A program made the translations under genes and the position numbers. Below, piece by piece: positions 1-22,273 of a stretch of DNA of 64,000 bases. Where the stretch lies: NCBI RefSeq assembly GCF_037911585.1, contig NZ_JBAJNS010000001.1:5863001-5927000 (forward strand), written 5' to 3'. The DNA is from Streptomyces sp. GSL17-111. GTDB lineage: Bacteria; Actinomycetota; Actinomycetes; Streptomycetales; Streptomycetaceae. The first letter of the stretch is position 1. Every line of letters starts with the position of its first letter. The notes under the pieces were generated by a model, which did not search any database, was not told the DNA's origin, and saw only the letters and a program-made list of their open reading frames with translations.

Positions 1-912
1 GGGTGTGCCGGAGGGTTTGCCGGTGTCGGTCGCGTGGTCGCTGGCGTTGGTGCAGGCGTTGGGTGACGCGGAGGTCGATGTGCCGTTGTGGTGTGTGACG
101 TCGGGTGCGGTCTCGACGGGGCGTGCTGATGGTGTGGTGGTCGCGGAGCAGGCTCAGGTGTGGGGGATGGGTCGGGTTGCGGCGTTGGAGTTTCCGCAGC
201 GTTGGGGTGGTCTGGTGGATGTGCCGGCGGTGCTTGACGAGCGTGCGGGTGCGCGTTTGGTGCGGGTGCTGTCGGGTGCGGAGGATCAGGTCGCGGTGCG
301 GGCGTCGGGTGTGTTCGGGCGTCGTTTGGTGCGGGTGGAGGCGGGGTCCGGTGTTCCGGGTGAGTTCTCGTCGTCGGGTGCGGTGCTGGTGACGGGTGGG
401 ACGGGGGCGCTGGGTGCGGCTGTGGCGCGTCGTCTGGCTGTGCGTGGGGTGAGGGATCTGGTGTTGACGAGTCGGCGGGGGATGGAGGCGGCCGGGGCTG
501 GCGAGTTGGTCGCCGAGTTGGCTGGGCTGGGTGCGGTGGCGAGGGTGGTGGCCTGTGATGTGGCTGATCGTGGGGCGCTGGCGGCGTTGCTGGCGGAGCA
601 TCCGGTGACGGGTGTGTTCCATGCGGCGGGTGTGGTGGACACGGTTCCGTTGGTGGGTGTGGGTCCGGAGGAGTTCGCGGAGGTGTTGCGGGCGAAGACG
701 TTGGGTGCCGGGTATCTGGACGAACTGGTGCCCGATGCTGAGATGTTCGTTCTGTTCTCCTCGATCGCGGGTGTGTGGGGCAGTGGGGGTCAGTCCGCGT
801 ATGCGGCGGCCAACGCGCATCTCGACGCGCTGGCGGAGGCGCGTCGGGCCCGTGGCCTGGCGGCGACCTCGGTGGCCTGGGGACCGTGGGCCGAAGCCGG
901 CATGCTCGTCGA
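1..912 (+). repeat. Perfect 912-bp duplicate, copy 1 (KR of module a)
   Basis: Identical base for base, as read by eye, to 4507-5418. Identity ends abruptly at 912/913 and may extend left of the window. Third codon positions are rich in G and T until about 850. Confidence 0.9.
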
Positions 913-1425
913 GGAGAACGCGGAGGACTACCTGCGCCGCCGCGGCCTGACGCCGCTGCCGCCCGAGCTCGGAGTGACCATCCTTGAGGACGCGGTCGCA
1001 CGCGACCTGGGCTGCATCGTCGCCGCCGACGCCGACTGGGGGCGCTTCGCCCCGGCCTTCGGGTCGGGCCGCGCCACCACCCTCTTCGACGACGTTCCCG
1101 AAGCAGCGGCTCCGTCCGCCCCGGCGTCCGGGGCGGACTCCGACGCGGCACCCCTCATGGCAGCGCTCGCCGGAAAGGGGCCCGCCGAGCGCCGGGCCGT
1201 CCTGCTGGACGCCGTCAGAACCGGTGCCGCCGCGGTCCTGGGTCATGCGAGTGCGGACAGCGTCCCCGTCGAACTGTCCTTCTCCTCGCTCGGCTTCGAC
1301 TCGCTCACCGCCGTCGACCTTCGTGACCGACTGATGGCCGAAACTGGCCTCTCGCTGTCCGCCACACTCGTCTTCGACCACCCCACCGCCCAGGCGCTCG
1401 CCGCCCACCTCGCCGACCTGCTGCC
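1..1425 (+). other. PKS module a, C-terminal part: KR (A1-type) and ACP
   Basis: The window opens inside the KR structural subdomain. The NADPH motif TGGTGALG is at about 389-414. The KR keeps its catalytic Ser (FSSIAG), Tyr (QSAYAAAN) and Lys (RAKTLG). It lacks the LDD loop (HAAGVVDT) and has the VWGSGGQ motif with Trp and Gln, which in the established KR scheme is A1: an L-configured hydroxyl without alpha-epimerisation. ACP Ser codon at 1301. Its KS and AT lie upstream, so its extender unit cannot be read. Confidence 0.85.
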
Positions 1426-4400
1426 CTCCTCCACACCCGGCGACGCCTCCGCGTCCCCCGCCCCCCGTGCCGCCGCCGACCCGGACGAGCCGATCGCGAT
1501 CGTCTCCATGGCCTGCCGCTACCCCGGCGGAGTCGGGTCGCCCGACGACCTGTGGGACCTGGTCGCCGCGGGGGCCGACGGCATCTCCGCCTTCCCCGCC
1601 GACCGGGACTGGGACCTCGCGGCCCTCCAGGAGACGGGAGCCTTCGCCACCGAGGGCGGCTTTGTGCACGACGCCACTGAGTTCGACGCGGGGCTGTTCG
1701 GCATCTCGCCGCGTGAGGCGATGGCGATGGATCCGCAGCAGCGCCTGCTGCTGGAGACGGCGTGGGAGGCGCTGGAGCGGGCGGGCATGAACCCGCGCAC
1801 GCTCCAGGGGACGTCGACCGGCGTCTTCGTCGGCGCCTCGACCTCCGGCTACGGCACCGGCGGGCGTACCGAGGGCGCGGACGGCCACCTGATGACCGGT
1901 ATGGCCGGCAGCGTGCTGTCCGGCCGGGTCGCGTACTCGTTCGGTCTGGAGGGGCCGGCGGTCACCGTCGACACGGCGTGCTCGTCGTCGCTGGTCGCGC
2001 TGCACCTGGCGGCGCAGTCGCTGCGCACCGGGGAGTGTGAGATGGCCCTCGCGGGCGGTGTCACCGTGATCGTCGGTCCCGATATCTTCGCGGAGTTCGA
2101 TCGCCAGGACGGTCTTGCGTCCGATGGTCGGTGCAAGGCGTTCGCGGCTGGTGCGGATGGTACGGGCTGGGGCGAGGGTGTGGGTCTGCTGCTTTTGGAG
2201 CGGTTGTCGGATGCGCGGCGTAACGGGCATGAGGTGCTCGGGGTGCTTCGTGGTTCGGCGGTGAACCAGGATGGTGCGTCGAATGGTTTGACGGCGCCGA
2301 ACGGTCCGGCGCAGCAGCGTGTGGTGCGGGCGGCGTTGGCCGCTGCGGGTCTGGGGGCGTCGGATGTGGATGCGGTGGAGGCGCATGGAACGGGGACGAC
2401 CCTGGGTGACCCGATCGAGGCGCAGGCGTTGCTGGCGACGTACGGGCAGGACCGGGACGAGCCGCTCTATCTGGGGTCGGTGAAGTCGAACATCGGTCAT
2501 ACGCAGGCGGCTTCGGGTGTCGCGGGTGTGATCAAGATGGTGGAGGCGCTGCGTCGGGGTGTGCTGCCGCGGACGCTGCATGTGGACGCGCCGACGCCGC
2601 ATGTGGACTGGTCTGCCGGAGCGGTGGAGTTGTTGGCGGAGGCGCGCCAGTGGCCGGAGGTGGGTCGTCCGCGTCGGGCGGGTGTGTCGTCGTTCGGTGT
2701 GAGTGGGACGAACGCGCACGTGATTCTGGAGCAGGCCGAGGCTGCCGAGGTGTCCCCTGTTGTGGGTGCCGGTGCCGGTGCCGGTGCCGGTGCCGGTGCG
2801 GGTGTTGTGGGGCCGTGGGTGGTGTCGGCGCGGTCGCGGGGTGCGCTGGTTGCTCAGGCGGGTCGGCTGGAGACGTTCCTCAGGGAGCGTCCGGATGTGG
2901 CTTCCTCGGCGGTGGCGTACACGCTGGCGACGGGGCGTGCGGCGCTGGAGCACCGGGCGGTCGTTCTCGGTGAGGACCGGGAGGAACTCCTGGCAGGGCT
3001 GCACGCGCTGGCCGAGGACCGGTCCGTGCCGTCGGTGGTGCGCGACGAGGTCGTGCACGGCGGGCTGGCTTTGCTGTTCTCGGGTCAGGGTGCGCAGCGG
3101 GTCGGGATGGGGCGTGGGTTGTACGAGGCGTTCCCGGTGTTCGCCGACGCGTTCGACGCGGTGTGTGCGCGGGTGGATCTCGACCGGCCGCTGCACGAGG
3201 TGGTGTTCGGGGACGGTGAGGCGCTGGACCGCACGGTCTACACGCAGCCCGCGCTGTTCGCGGTCGAGGTGGCGCTGTTCCGGTTGGTGGAGTCCTGGGG
3301 TGTGGCTCCGGATGTACTGGTGGGTCATTCGATAGGCGAGCTGGCGGCCGCGCATGTGGCGGGTGTGCTGTCGCTGGATGACGCGTGTCGTTTGGTGTCG
3401 GCGCGTGGCCGGTTGATGGAGGCGCTGCCGCGGGGCGGTGCGATGCTGGCGGTGGAGGCGGCCGAGGACGGCCTGGACCTGCCGGAGGGTGTGGCTCTGG
3501 CGGCGGTCAACGGGCCTACGTCGGTGACGGTCTCCGGCGACGCGGACGCGGTCGACGCCCTGGAAGAACGGCTGCGCGCCCAGAACGTCCGGGTGAAGCG
3601 GCTGACGGTCTCCCACGCCTTCCACTCACACCGCATGGAGCCGATGCTGGCGGAGTTCGCGGCGGTCGCGGAGTCGCTGACCTACCACCCCCCGACGATC
3701 CCCGTGGTGGCCACGGCTCCGGGCGACATGGCCACGCCGGCGTACTGGGTGGGGCAGATCCGCGAGCCGGTCCGCTTCGCCGACGCGATCTCTTCCCTCA
3801 GCGGTGTGCGCACGGCATTGGAGCTGGGTCCCGCCGGTGTGCTCTGCGCCGTCGCCGCGGAGCAGGCCGACACCCTCGTCGCCGTACCCGCACTGCGCCC
3901 GGACCGCCCCGAGGCCGGCACCCTCCTCGCCGCCCTCGCACGCCTGCACACCCGTGGCATCACGGTCGAGTGGGGTCGGGTTGTGTCGGGGCCGGGTGTG
4001 GGGTTGCCGACGTATGCCTTCCAGCGTGAGCGGTTCTGGTTGGGGGCGGCGGTTGTGGAGGGTGTGGTGGCGGGTGCGGAGGATGAGGCGTTTTGGTCGG
4101 TGGTGGAGGCTGGTGACAGTGGGGCGTTGGCGGATGTGTTGCGGGTGGGGGCTGGTGAGGCGGAGGCGGTGTTGCCGGCTTTGGCGGGTTGGCGGCGTGC
4201 GCGGGTGGAGCGTTCGCGGGCTGACGGCATGCGTTATCGGGTGTCGTGGAGTGTGGTGGGCGACGCGGGGGTGAGTGCTTCGGGGCGTTGGCTGGTGGTG
4301 GCGACGGAGGGTGTGTCCGCGGAGTGGGTGGAGGCGTGTGTATCGGCTTTGGCGGGTGGTGGTGCGGATCCGTTCGTGGTGGTTCTCGACGATGGTGAGC

Positions 4401-7400
4401 TTGATCGGTGGGAGTTGGCTGGCCGGTTGACGGAGGAGGACGCTTTGGGGGGTGGTGTCGCTGGGGTGTTGTCTTTGGCGGCGTTGGATTCGCGGGTGGG
4501 TGTGGTGGGTGTGCCGGAGGGTTTGCCGGTGTCGGTCGCGTGGTCGCTGGCGTTGGTGCAGGCGTTGGGTGACGCGGAGGTCGATGTGCCGTTGTGGTGT
4601 GTGACGTCGGGTGCGGTCTCGACGGGGCGTGCTGATGGTGTGGTGGTCGCGGAGCAGGCTCAGGTGTGGGGGATGGGTCGGGTTGCGGCGTTGGAGTTTC
4701 CGCAGCGTTGGGGTGGTCTGGTGGATGTGCCGGCGGTGCTTGACGAGCGTGCGGGTGCGCGTTTGGTGCGGGTGCTGTCGGGTGCGGAGGATCAGGTCGC
4801 GGTGCGGGCGTCGGGTGTGTTCGGGCGTCGTTTGGTGCGGGTGGAGGCGGGGTCCGGTGTTCCGGGTGAGTTCTCGTCGTCGGGTGCGGTGCTGGTGACG
4901 GGTGGGACGGGGGCGCTGGGTGCGGCTGTGGCGCGTCGTCTGGCTGTGCGTGGGGTGAGGGATCTGGTGTTGACGAGTCGGCGGGGGATGGAGGCGGCCG
5001 GGGCTGGCGAGTTGGTCGCCGAGTTGGCTGGGCTGGGTGCGGTGGCGAGGGTGGTGGCCTGTGATGTGGCTGATCGTGGGGCGCTGGCGGCGTTGCTGGC
5101 GGAGCATCCGGTGACGGGTGTGTTCCATGCGGCGGGTGTGGTGGACACGGTTCCGTTGGTGGGTGTGGGTCCGGAGGAGTTCGCGGAGGTGTTGCGGGCG
5201 AAGACGTTGGGTGCCGGGTATCTGGACGAACTGGTGCCCGATGCTGAGATGTTCGTTCTGTTCTCCTCGATCGCGGGTGTGTGGGGCAGTGGGGGTCAGT
5301 CCGCGTATGCGGCGGCCAACGCGCATCTCGACGCGCTGGCGGAGGCGCGTCGGGCCCGTGGCCTGGCGGCGACCTCGGTGGCCTGGGGACCGTGGGCCGA
5401 AGCCGGCATGCTCGTCGACGGCGAGGCGGAGGAGCACCTGCGCCGCCGCGGCCTCCTCCCGCTCGACCCCGCGCTCTCCGTGACCGCGCTGGAGCAGGCG
5501 GTCTCCCAGGACCTCGGCTGCCTCACCTTCGCCGACGTCGACTGGGACCGGTTCGCCACCAGCTTCACCGCCGTCCGCCCGGCGCCGTTGTTCGCCGCGC
5601 TCCCCGAGGCCGCCAGGCCCGACGCCGGGGCGACGGCCTCCGCCCAGGGCGTCCCGCTCCGCCGCCGCATCGCTGAACTCGGCACGCAGCAACGGGAGCG
5701 AGTCCTGCTGGCACTGGTTCGCGACGAGGCGGCCGCCACCCTGGGCCACCGCGGCAGCGACGGCGTCGCACCGCTGCGGGCCTTCTCCGACCTCGGCTTC
5801 GACTCGCTGATGGCGGTGGAACTGCGAGCACGGCTGAGCGAGGCCACCGGCCTCGACCTGCCCTCGACCCTGGTCTTCGATCACCCCACCGCCCAGGACC
5901 TCACCACTCATCTCGTCGGTCTGCTCGCCGCGGACCTCCCGGCACCGGCCGGGAACGAGGAGGAGGGAGCCCTGGAGGCCGCGGTCGTCCCGGCCGCCGC
6001 CGGCTCCCACGACGAGCCGCTGGCCGTCGTCGGCATGAGCTGCCGCTTCCCCGGTGGCGTCCAGTCCCCCGAGGACCTGTGGGGCCTCGTCGCCGGAGGT
6101 GTCGACGCGGTCGGCGACTGCCCCGCCGAGCGCGGCTGGCCCCAACGGCCGGCCGACGGCGACGGCGGACCCCGTCCCCTCCAGGGCGGATTCCTCGCCG
6201 ACATCGCCTCCTTCGACGCCGGCCTGTTCAACATCTCGCCGCGCGAGGCCGTGATGATGGACCCGCAGCAGCGGCTGCTGCTGGAGACGGCCTGGGAGGT
6301 CTTCGAGCGGGCCGGTGTCGACCCGCTCTCCCTGCGCGGGTCCCGCACGGGGGTCTTCGCGGGCGCCAACAACCACGACTACACCTCCCTGCCCGGCGAG
6401 ACCCCGGAGGACGGCGAGGGCTACCTGGCCACCGGCGGCTCCGCCAGCGTGCTCTCCGGCCGGATCTCCTACACCTTCGGCCTGGAGGGCCCGGCCGTCA
6501 CCGTCGATACCGCCTGCTCGTCCGGTCTGGTCGCCCTGCACCTCGCGGGGCAGGCTCTGCGCCGCGGCGAATGCTCCCTGGCCCTGGCCGGCGGTGTGGT
6601 CACCATGTCCACGCCGGGGGTCTTCGCCGAGTTCGGCAAGCAGGACGCGATGGCGGCCGACGGCCGCTGCAAGGCGTTCTCCGACGAGGCGGACGGCACG
6701 GGCTGGGGCGAGGGCGTCGGCGTCCTGCTCCTCGAGCGCCTCTCGGACGCCCGCCGCAACGGCCGCCGCGTCCTCGCGGTCGTCCGCGGCTCCGCCGTCA
6801 ACCAGGACGGCGCCTCCAACGGCCTCACCGCCCCCAACGGCCCCGCCCAGCAGCGCGTCATCCGTGCCGCCCTCGCCGACGCCGGGCTGACCCCGTCCGA
6901 CGTCGACATGGTCGAGGCGCACGGCACCGGCACGAAGCTCGGCGACCCGATCGAAGCCCAGGCACTGCTGGCCACCTACGGGCAGGACCGGGCGGACGAG
7001 GTGCCGCTCTGGCTCGGCTCCGTCAAGTCCAACATCGGTCACACCCAGGCGGCTTCCGGGATCGCGGGCGTCATCAAGGGAGCCATGGCGATGCGGGCCG
7101 GCCGCATGCCCCGCACGCTCTTCGCCGACCGGCCCACCACCGAGGTCGACTGGACGGCCGGAAACGTCCGGCTGCTCTCCGAGGAGCGGGCCTGGCCCGA
7201 GAAGTCCGGGCCGCGCCGCGTGGGCGTCTCGTCGTTCGGCATGAGCGGCACCAACGCCCACGTGATCCTGGAGCAGGCGCCCGCCGAAGAGCCGCCCGTA
7301 CGCGAACCCGCCGGGACCGCGCCCGTCGTCCGTGCCGGGGCCGTCGTGACCGGGCCCGCCGGGGCGACGCCCCCCGCCCGTCCGGTGCCGTGGCTGCTCT

Positions 7401-10400
7401 CCGCCGACACCCCCGACGGCCTGCGCGACCAGGCCCGCCGGCTCGCCGCCTCCGGGCCGGTCGCCCGGGCGTCGGACGATCCGCTCGACGTGGCCTGGAC
7501 GCTGGCCACGGCCCGCGCCACCCTGACCGAGCGTGCCGTCGTCCTCAGCGCCGAAGGGCTCGCCGCCCTCGCCGCCGACGGCGAGTCGCCGGACCTGCGC
7601 CGTGGCACGGCCCGTCAGACCGGCGCGCCCGTCTTCGTCTTCCCGGGGCAGGGCGGCCAGTGGAGCGGCATGGCCGCCCGGCTGATCGACACCGAGCCGG
7701 TGTTCCGGGCACGCTTCGAGGAGTGCGAGCGCGCCCTCGCCCCGTATCTCGACTTCTCGCCCATCGCGGTGATCCGCGGCGAGGACCCGGCGCACGTCGG
7801 CACGGACCGTGCCTATGTCGTCCAGCCGCTGCTGTGGGCGGTCATGGTGTCGCTGGCCGAGCTGTGGCGCGCCTCGGGCGTCGAGCCCGCTGCCGTGATC
7901 GGCGCCTCCCAGGGCGAACTGGCCGCCGCCGTCGTCTCCGGCTCCATGGAACTGGAGGACGCCGCGCGCATCGTCGCCGCCCGCAGCCGGGCCATCGCCG
8001 ACCAGCTGTCGGGCCGCAGCGGTATGGTGTCCCTCCCGCTGCCCGAAGCCGACGCCGCGGAACTGCTCGCCACACTCACCGGACCGCTGTGGATCGCCGC
8101 GCTCAACGGCCCGCGGGTCACCGTGGTCGGCGGTGAGAGCGCCGCACTCGCCGAACTGACCGCCGAGTGCGAACGGCGCGGGGTGCGCAGCCGCCGCATC
8201 GAAGTCGACTACGCCTCGCACACCGTGCTGGTCGAGCCGCTCCGCCCGGTCTTCGAGGCGCTGCCCGAGACCCCCCGCGCCGCCGGCGACGTACCGATCT
8301 ACTCGACGGTCACCGGGGCCGCGCTGGACACCGCGGAACTGGACCGCGACTACTGGTACCGCAACCTCCGCCACACCGTACGGCTCGACAAGGCCGTCCG
8401 TGCCGCCGTGGCCGACGGGCACACCGCCTTTCTGGAGATCAGCCCCCACCCGGTGCTCACCCCCGCCGTCACCGACATCCTCGACGACACCGGCACCCCG
8501 GGCGCGGTCCTCACCACGCTGCGCCGCGGCGAGGACGACGTCCGCCGCTGGGCGCTCGCGCTGGCCGAGGCCCACTGCGCGGGTGTCGGCGTCGACTGGC
8601 CCGGTCTGCTCGGCGGCCCCGCCGGCCGGCGCGTCCTCGACCTGCCCACCTACCCCTTCCAGCAACGCCGTTACTGGCCGGACGTCCGCCCGGCCGCCGA
8701 CGTCACCGCCGCCGGCCTGTCCGGCGTACGGCACCCGCTGCTCGGCGCGGCGGCTCCGCTGGCCGGCGGCGGCACGCTGTGGACGGGCCGGCTGTCGGCG
8801 GCCACCCACCCCTGGATCGCCGAGCACACCATCGAGGACACGGTGCTGCTGCCCGGCACCGCGTTCGTGGAACTCGCCCTGCACGCGGGCCTCGACGGCC
8901 TGGACGAGCTCACCCTCCAGGCCCCCCTGGTCGTACCGGCGGGCGCGGCCGTGACGCTCCAGATGCTCGTCGGGGAGGCCGCCGGGGACGGCCGTCGGCC
9001 CGTCACCGTCTCCGCCCGCCCCGAGACCGCGGACGCCCCCGGCGATGCGGGTCGGGAATGGACCACCCACGCCACCGGCTTCCTCGCCGGCCCGGGCAGC
9101 GCGGAAGGGACCCCCGAGCCCGCCTCCCGGTCCCCGTGGCCGCCCGCCGGAGCCGTACCGGTCCCCGTCGAAGGTTGCTACGAGGCACTCGCCACCGCCG
9201 GCTACACCTACGGCCCGGTCTTCCAGGGGCTGAAGGCACTTTGGCGCTCCGGCGACGACCTGTACGCGGAGGTCGCGCTCCCCGACGGGGCACGCGCCGA
9301 CGCCGAACGCTTCGGACTGCACCCCGCGCTCTTCGACGCCGCCCTGCACGCGGCCGGAGTGGGCGGACTGCTCGCGGGGACCGGGCTGCTCCCGTTCGCC
9401 TGGGAAGGCGTCCGGCTGCACGCGACGGGAGCCGCCACCCTGCGGGTGCGGCTCTCCCCGGTCGGCCGGGACACCCTCGCACTCCAGGCCACCGACGCCG
9501 CCGGGACACCCGTCGCCGAAGTCGCCTCCCTCACCCTGCGGCAGGTCGGCCCCGACGCGCTGCGCCGGGCCGCCCGTGCCGCCGACCTCGACGTGCTCCA
9601 CCGCGTGGACTGGGCTCCCGTCACCGAGGGAACGGTCCTCCCGCTGGTCCTCGTCGGCTCGCCGCCCACCGCCCTCGCGTCGCTCGCGGCGACCCGCTAC
9701 GACGACCTGGACGCGCTCGGCGCCGCGCTCGACGCGGGCGAGCCGCTGCCGGAGGCCGTCCTGTGGTGCGGCTCCCGGGCCGGCGAAGCGGAAGCCGTGG
9801 ACGCGGCCGGCTCCGCGACCGCCCTGCATGCCGCCGTCCACGAGGCGCTGCACGCGACACATACCTGGCTGGCCGACGCCCGCTTCGCCGGCTCCCGGCT
9901 CACCGTGCTGACCTCGCGCGCGGTCGCCGTCGGCGCGGGCGAAGGTGTCCCCGACCTCGCGGGCGCCGCCGTGCACGGCCTGCTGCGCTCGGCGCGGAGC
10001 GAACACCCCGACCACTTCGCCCTCATCGACGCCGACGGCCACCCCGACTCGGCCGCCGCCCTGCCCGCCGCCCTCGGCTCCCCGGAGCCACAGCTCGCCA
10101 TCCGCGCGGGCGCACTGCTCGCGCCCCGGCTGGCCCGCGGCGCCTCCCCGGCCCCCGCCGGAGAGCCGATGCCCGGCACCCGGCTGGACACCACCGGCGA
10201 AGGAACCCTGGAGAACCTGGCGTTCGTGCCCGCCCCCGAGGCCCTCGCCGACCTCGGCCCCACCCAGGTCCGGGTCGCGATGCGCGCCGCGGGCGTCAAC
10301 TTCCGCGACGTGGCGATGGCCCTCGGCATGGTCCCCGGCCAGCGCGGCATGGGAACCGAGGGCGCCGGCGTGGTCCTGGAGACGGGCGCCGAGGTCACCG

Positions 10401-12453
10401 ACCTCGCCCCCGGCGACCGTGTCTTCGGCCTCTTCGCCGGGGCCTTCGGCCCGACCGCGGTCACCGACCGGCGGGTGCTGGCCAGGATGCGGCCGGAGTG
10501 GAACTTCGCCGAGGCGGCCTCCGTACCCACACCGTTCCTCACGGCCTACTACGGCCTCGTGGACGTCGCCGGCGTCACCGCGGGCGAGACCGTCCTCGTC
10601 CACGCGGCGGCGGGCGGCGTCGGCATGGCCGCCGTACAGCTCGCCCGCCACCTCGGCCTGCAGATCCACGGCACCGCCTCCCCGGGCAAGTGGCGGGTCA
10701 CCGGCCTGCCCGAAGAGCGGCTCTCCTCCTCACGGAGCACGGACTTCGAGGACCGGGTGCGCGAAGCCACCGACGGGCGCGGCGTGGACGTCGTGCTGAA
10801 CTCGCTGGAGGGCCCCTTCATCGACGCCTCGCTGCGACTGCTCGCGCCCGGCGGCCGGTTCGTCGAGATGGGCAAGACGGACATCCGCGACGGCGCGCGG
10901 GTCACCGCCGACCACCCCGGCACCCACTACGAGGTGTTCGACCTCATGAGCACCGACCGGGGCCGGATCGCGGAGATCTTCACCGAGATCATCGGCCTGT
11001 TCGAGCAGGGCGTCCTGGAACTCCTGCCGCTCACCGCCTGGGACCTGCGCGACGCCGCCGAGGCGTTCCGGTTCATGGGACGCGGTCGGCACGTCGGCAA
11101 GAACGTCCTCACCCTGCCCGCCGCCCCCGACCCGGAGGGCACGGTCCTCATCACCGGCGGCACCGGAGCGCTGGCGGCCCTGCTCGCCCGTCACCTCGTC
11201 GCCGAGCAGGGCGTACGGCACCTGGTGCTGGTGAGCCGCAGCGGCCCGGCCGCCCCCGGCGCGGACCGGCTCGCCGCCGAACTCGCCGACGCCGGGGCCG
11301 CCGTGCGGATCGAGGCCTGCGACATCGCCGACCGCGGGGCGCTCACCGCCCTGCTGGCCGGCCTGGACCGGCCGCTCACCGGAGTCGTCCACGCCGCCGG
11401 GATTCTGGACGACGGGGTGCTCGAGGCGCTCACCCCCGAGCGGGCCGACCGGGTCCTCGCCCCCAAGGCGGACGCGGCCCTGTTCCTGGACGAACTGACC
11501 TCCCAGCAGGATCTGGCGTTCTTCGTCCTGTTCTCCTCGGCCGCCGCGACGTTCGGGTCCGCCGGGCAGGCGAGCTACTCCGCCGCCAACGCCGTCCTCG
11601 ACGCCCTCGCCCACCGCCGCCGGGTCCGCGGACTCGCCGGCCAGTCCCTGGCCTGGGGTCTGTGGGACACCGAGGACGGCATGGCGGGCAGCCTCGGCCG
11701 CCGCCAACGCGACCGGGCGGCGACCGCCGGTGTGATCGGCGCGGAAGCGGGCATGGCGCTGTACGACACCGCCCGCACCCTGCCGCACGCCCATCTGGTG
11801 CCCGTCGCCCTCGACCTCGCACGGCTCCGCGAGGAGGCGAAGGGGCAGCCGGTGCCCGCCCTGCTGCGCGGGCTGGTCCGCGCCCCCGCCGAACGCATGC
11901 GGGCCGGCGCGGCGGCCCCCCGCGACCTGGCCGCCGACCTGGCCCGGCTCCCGGAGCCGGAGCAGCGGCGGACCGTCCTCGACCTGGTCCGAGCGCAGGC
12001 CGCCGCCGTCCTCGGCTACGAGGGACCGGACGCCGTCGCCACCGACCACGCCTTCACCAAGCTCGGCTTCGACTCGCTCACCGCGGTGGAACTGCGCAAC
12101 CGGCTCACCAAGGCGACCGCACTGCGGCTGCCCGCCGCCCTGGTCTTCGAATACCCCACGCCGGCGGCACTCGCCGCGCACCTGTGGACCTCACTGGCCG
12201 GGTCCACCGACCCGGCGGAGGCGGACACGGCCGACGTGCTGGCTGGACTGGACCGCCTGGAAGCGGCCGTCGGTCGGCTCACCACGGCCGGGGCCGACAG
12301 CCCCGTCGTCGCCGACCGGCTGCGCGCCCTGCTGGCCCGGGTGACCGAGGGCGAGACGGACACGGCAGGCGCCAAGACCGCCGTCGCGGACCGGTTCGAG
12401 GACGCCTCCGCATCCGACGTCTTCGACTTCATCGACAAGGAGCTGGGACTGTC

Positions 12454-12457
<4 letters not shown>
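1..12457 (+). CDS. Type I modular PKS, 5'-truncated (KR-ACP of module a, modules b and c)
   Basis: The reading frame is already open at the left edge (codon phase starts at base 2), so the gene begins upstream of the window. Domain order: end of a module with KR and ACP (module a); KS-AT-KR-ACP (b); KS-AT-DH-ER-KR-ACP (c); then a helical C-terminal docking tail (about 12,220-12,454). KS active-site Cys codons are at 1979 and 6515. ACP phosphopantetheine Ser codons are at 1301, 5804 and 12,074, all in LGFDSL motifs. The chain is assembled on the megasynthase in the cytosol and passed to the next PKS protein through the docking tail. The stop codon overlaps the GTG of the next PKS gene (GTGA), so translation is probably coupled. 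The domain composition is unambiguous; only the gene's 5' extent is unknown. Confidence 0.97.
1943..2625 (+). repeat. KS repeat, copy in module b
   Basis: About 683 bp nearly identical to 47,247-47,929 (offset 45,304), apart from a divergent patch near 2070-2125. Covers the KS active-site Cys and both His motifs. Confidence 0.85.
2765..2800 (+). repeat. In-frame hexanucleotide tandem repeat (GGTGCC)
   Basis: Five perfect GGTGCC units plus one variant unit encode alternating Gly-Ala in the KS-AT linker of module b. Unit length is a multiple of three, so slippage would change linker length without breaking the frame. Confidence 0.85.
3051..3960 (+). repeat. Malonyl-AT repeat, copy in module b
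   Basis: Near-identical to 39,301-40,213 (module i) and, over the first about 710 bp, to 23,991-24,703 (module f). One codon differs in length from module i. Confidence 0.85.
4507..5418 (+). repeat. Perfect 912-bp duplicate, copy 2 (KR of module b)
   Basis: Second copy of 1-912 at a constant offset of 4506 bp. After 5418 the two KR regions diverge into unrelated codons (VEENAEDY versus VDGEAEEH). Confidence 0.9.
6010..12195 (+). other. PKS module c: KS-AT(methylmalonyl)-DH-ER-KR(B)-ACP, fully reducing
   Basis: KS Cys 6515-6517. AT (about 7627-8550) has a YASH motif (8210-8221), indicating methylmalonyl-CoA, but reads GASQGE instead of the usual GHSQGE around the Ser at 7907. DH (about 8729-9560) has His codon 8825 in HTIEDTVLLPG (Asp where Gly is usual) and a normal DAALH motif. 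ER (about 10,190-11,110) has the HAAAGGVGMAAVQ nucleotide-binding motif. KR (about 11,130-11,720) has an LDD loop (GILDDG), hence B-type, and full catalytic residues. ACP Ser codon 12,074. Predicted outcome: propionate unit, full reduction to CH2. Confidence 0.9.
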
Positions 12458-22239
<9,782 letters not shown>

Positions 22240-22273
22240 ACGACGCCGCCCCGAGGGCCTTCAGGAGAACACG

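Larger units (their letters stand above)
1485..5920 (+). other. PKS module b: KS-AT(malonyl)-KR(A1)-ACP
   Basis: KS (1485-2740) has Cys 1979-1981, EAHGTGT and NIGHTQ, so the C-H-H triad is intact. AT (about 3064-3960) has GHSIGE (Ser codon 3329) and HAFHS at 3611-3628, the malonyl signature. There is no DH. KR (about 4215-5440) is identical at the DNA level to the KR of module a through position 5418, so it is also A1-type and active. ACP Ser codon 5804 (LGFDSL). Predicted outcome: acetate unit, beta-hydroxyl. The KS-AT linker contains an in-frame GGTGCC tandem repeat. Confidence 0.9.

Noticed and set aside
8819..8851. DH of module c as inactive because HxxxG reads HTIED
   Set aside because: The catalytic His, the Pro of the motif and the DAALH motif are present. 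A Gly to Asp change alone is not enough to call it inactive.
3626..10669. Very long open frame on the minus strand (also 13,717-19,896, 22,232-27,382, 27,428-33,052, 39,879-44,969 and 47,325-52,055)
   Set aside because: These lie exactly opposite PKS genes with full domain structure. Their translations are Gly/Arg/His-rich without domains. They arise from high GC at third codon positions.
8167..12453. Upstream extension of the second PKS frame to a start at 8167
   Set aside because: The translation there is Arg/Pro-rich and overlaps the AT-DH-ER-KR-ACP part of the first PKS in another frame. The docking coil begins just after the GTG at 12,454.
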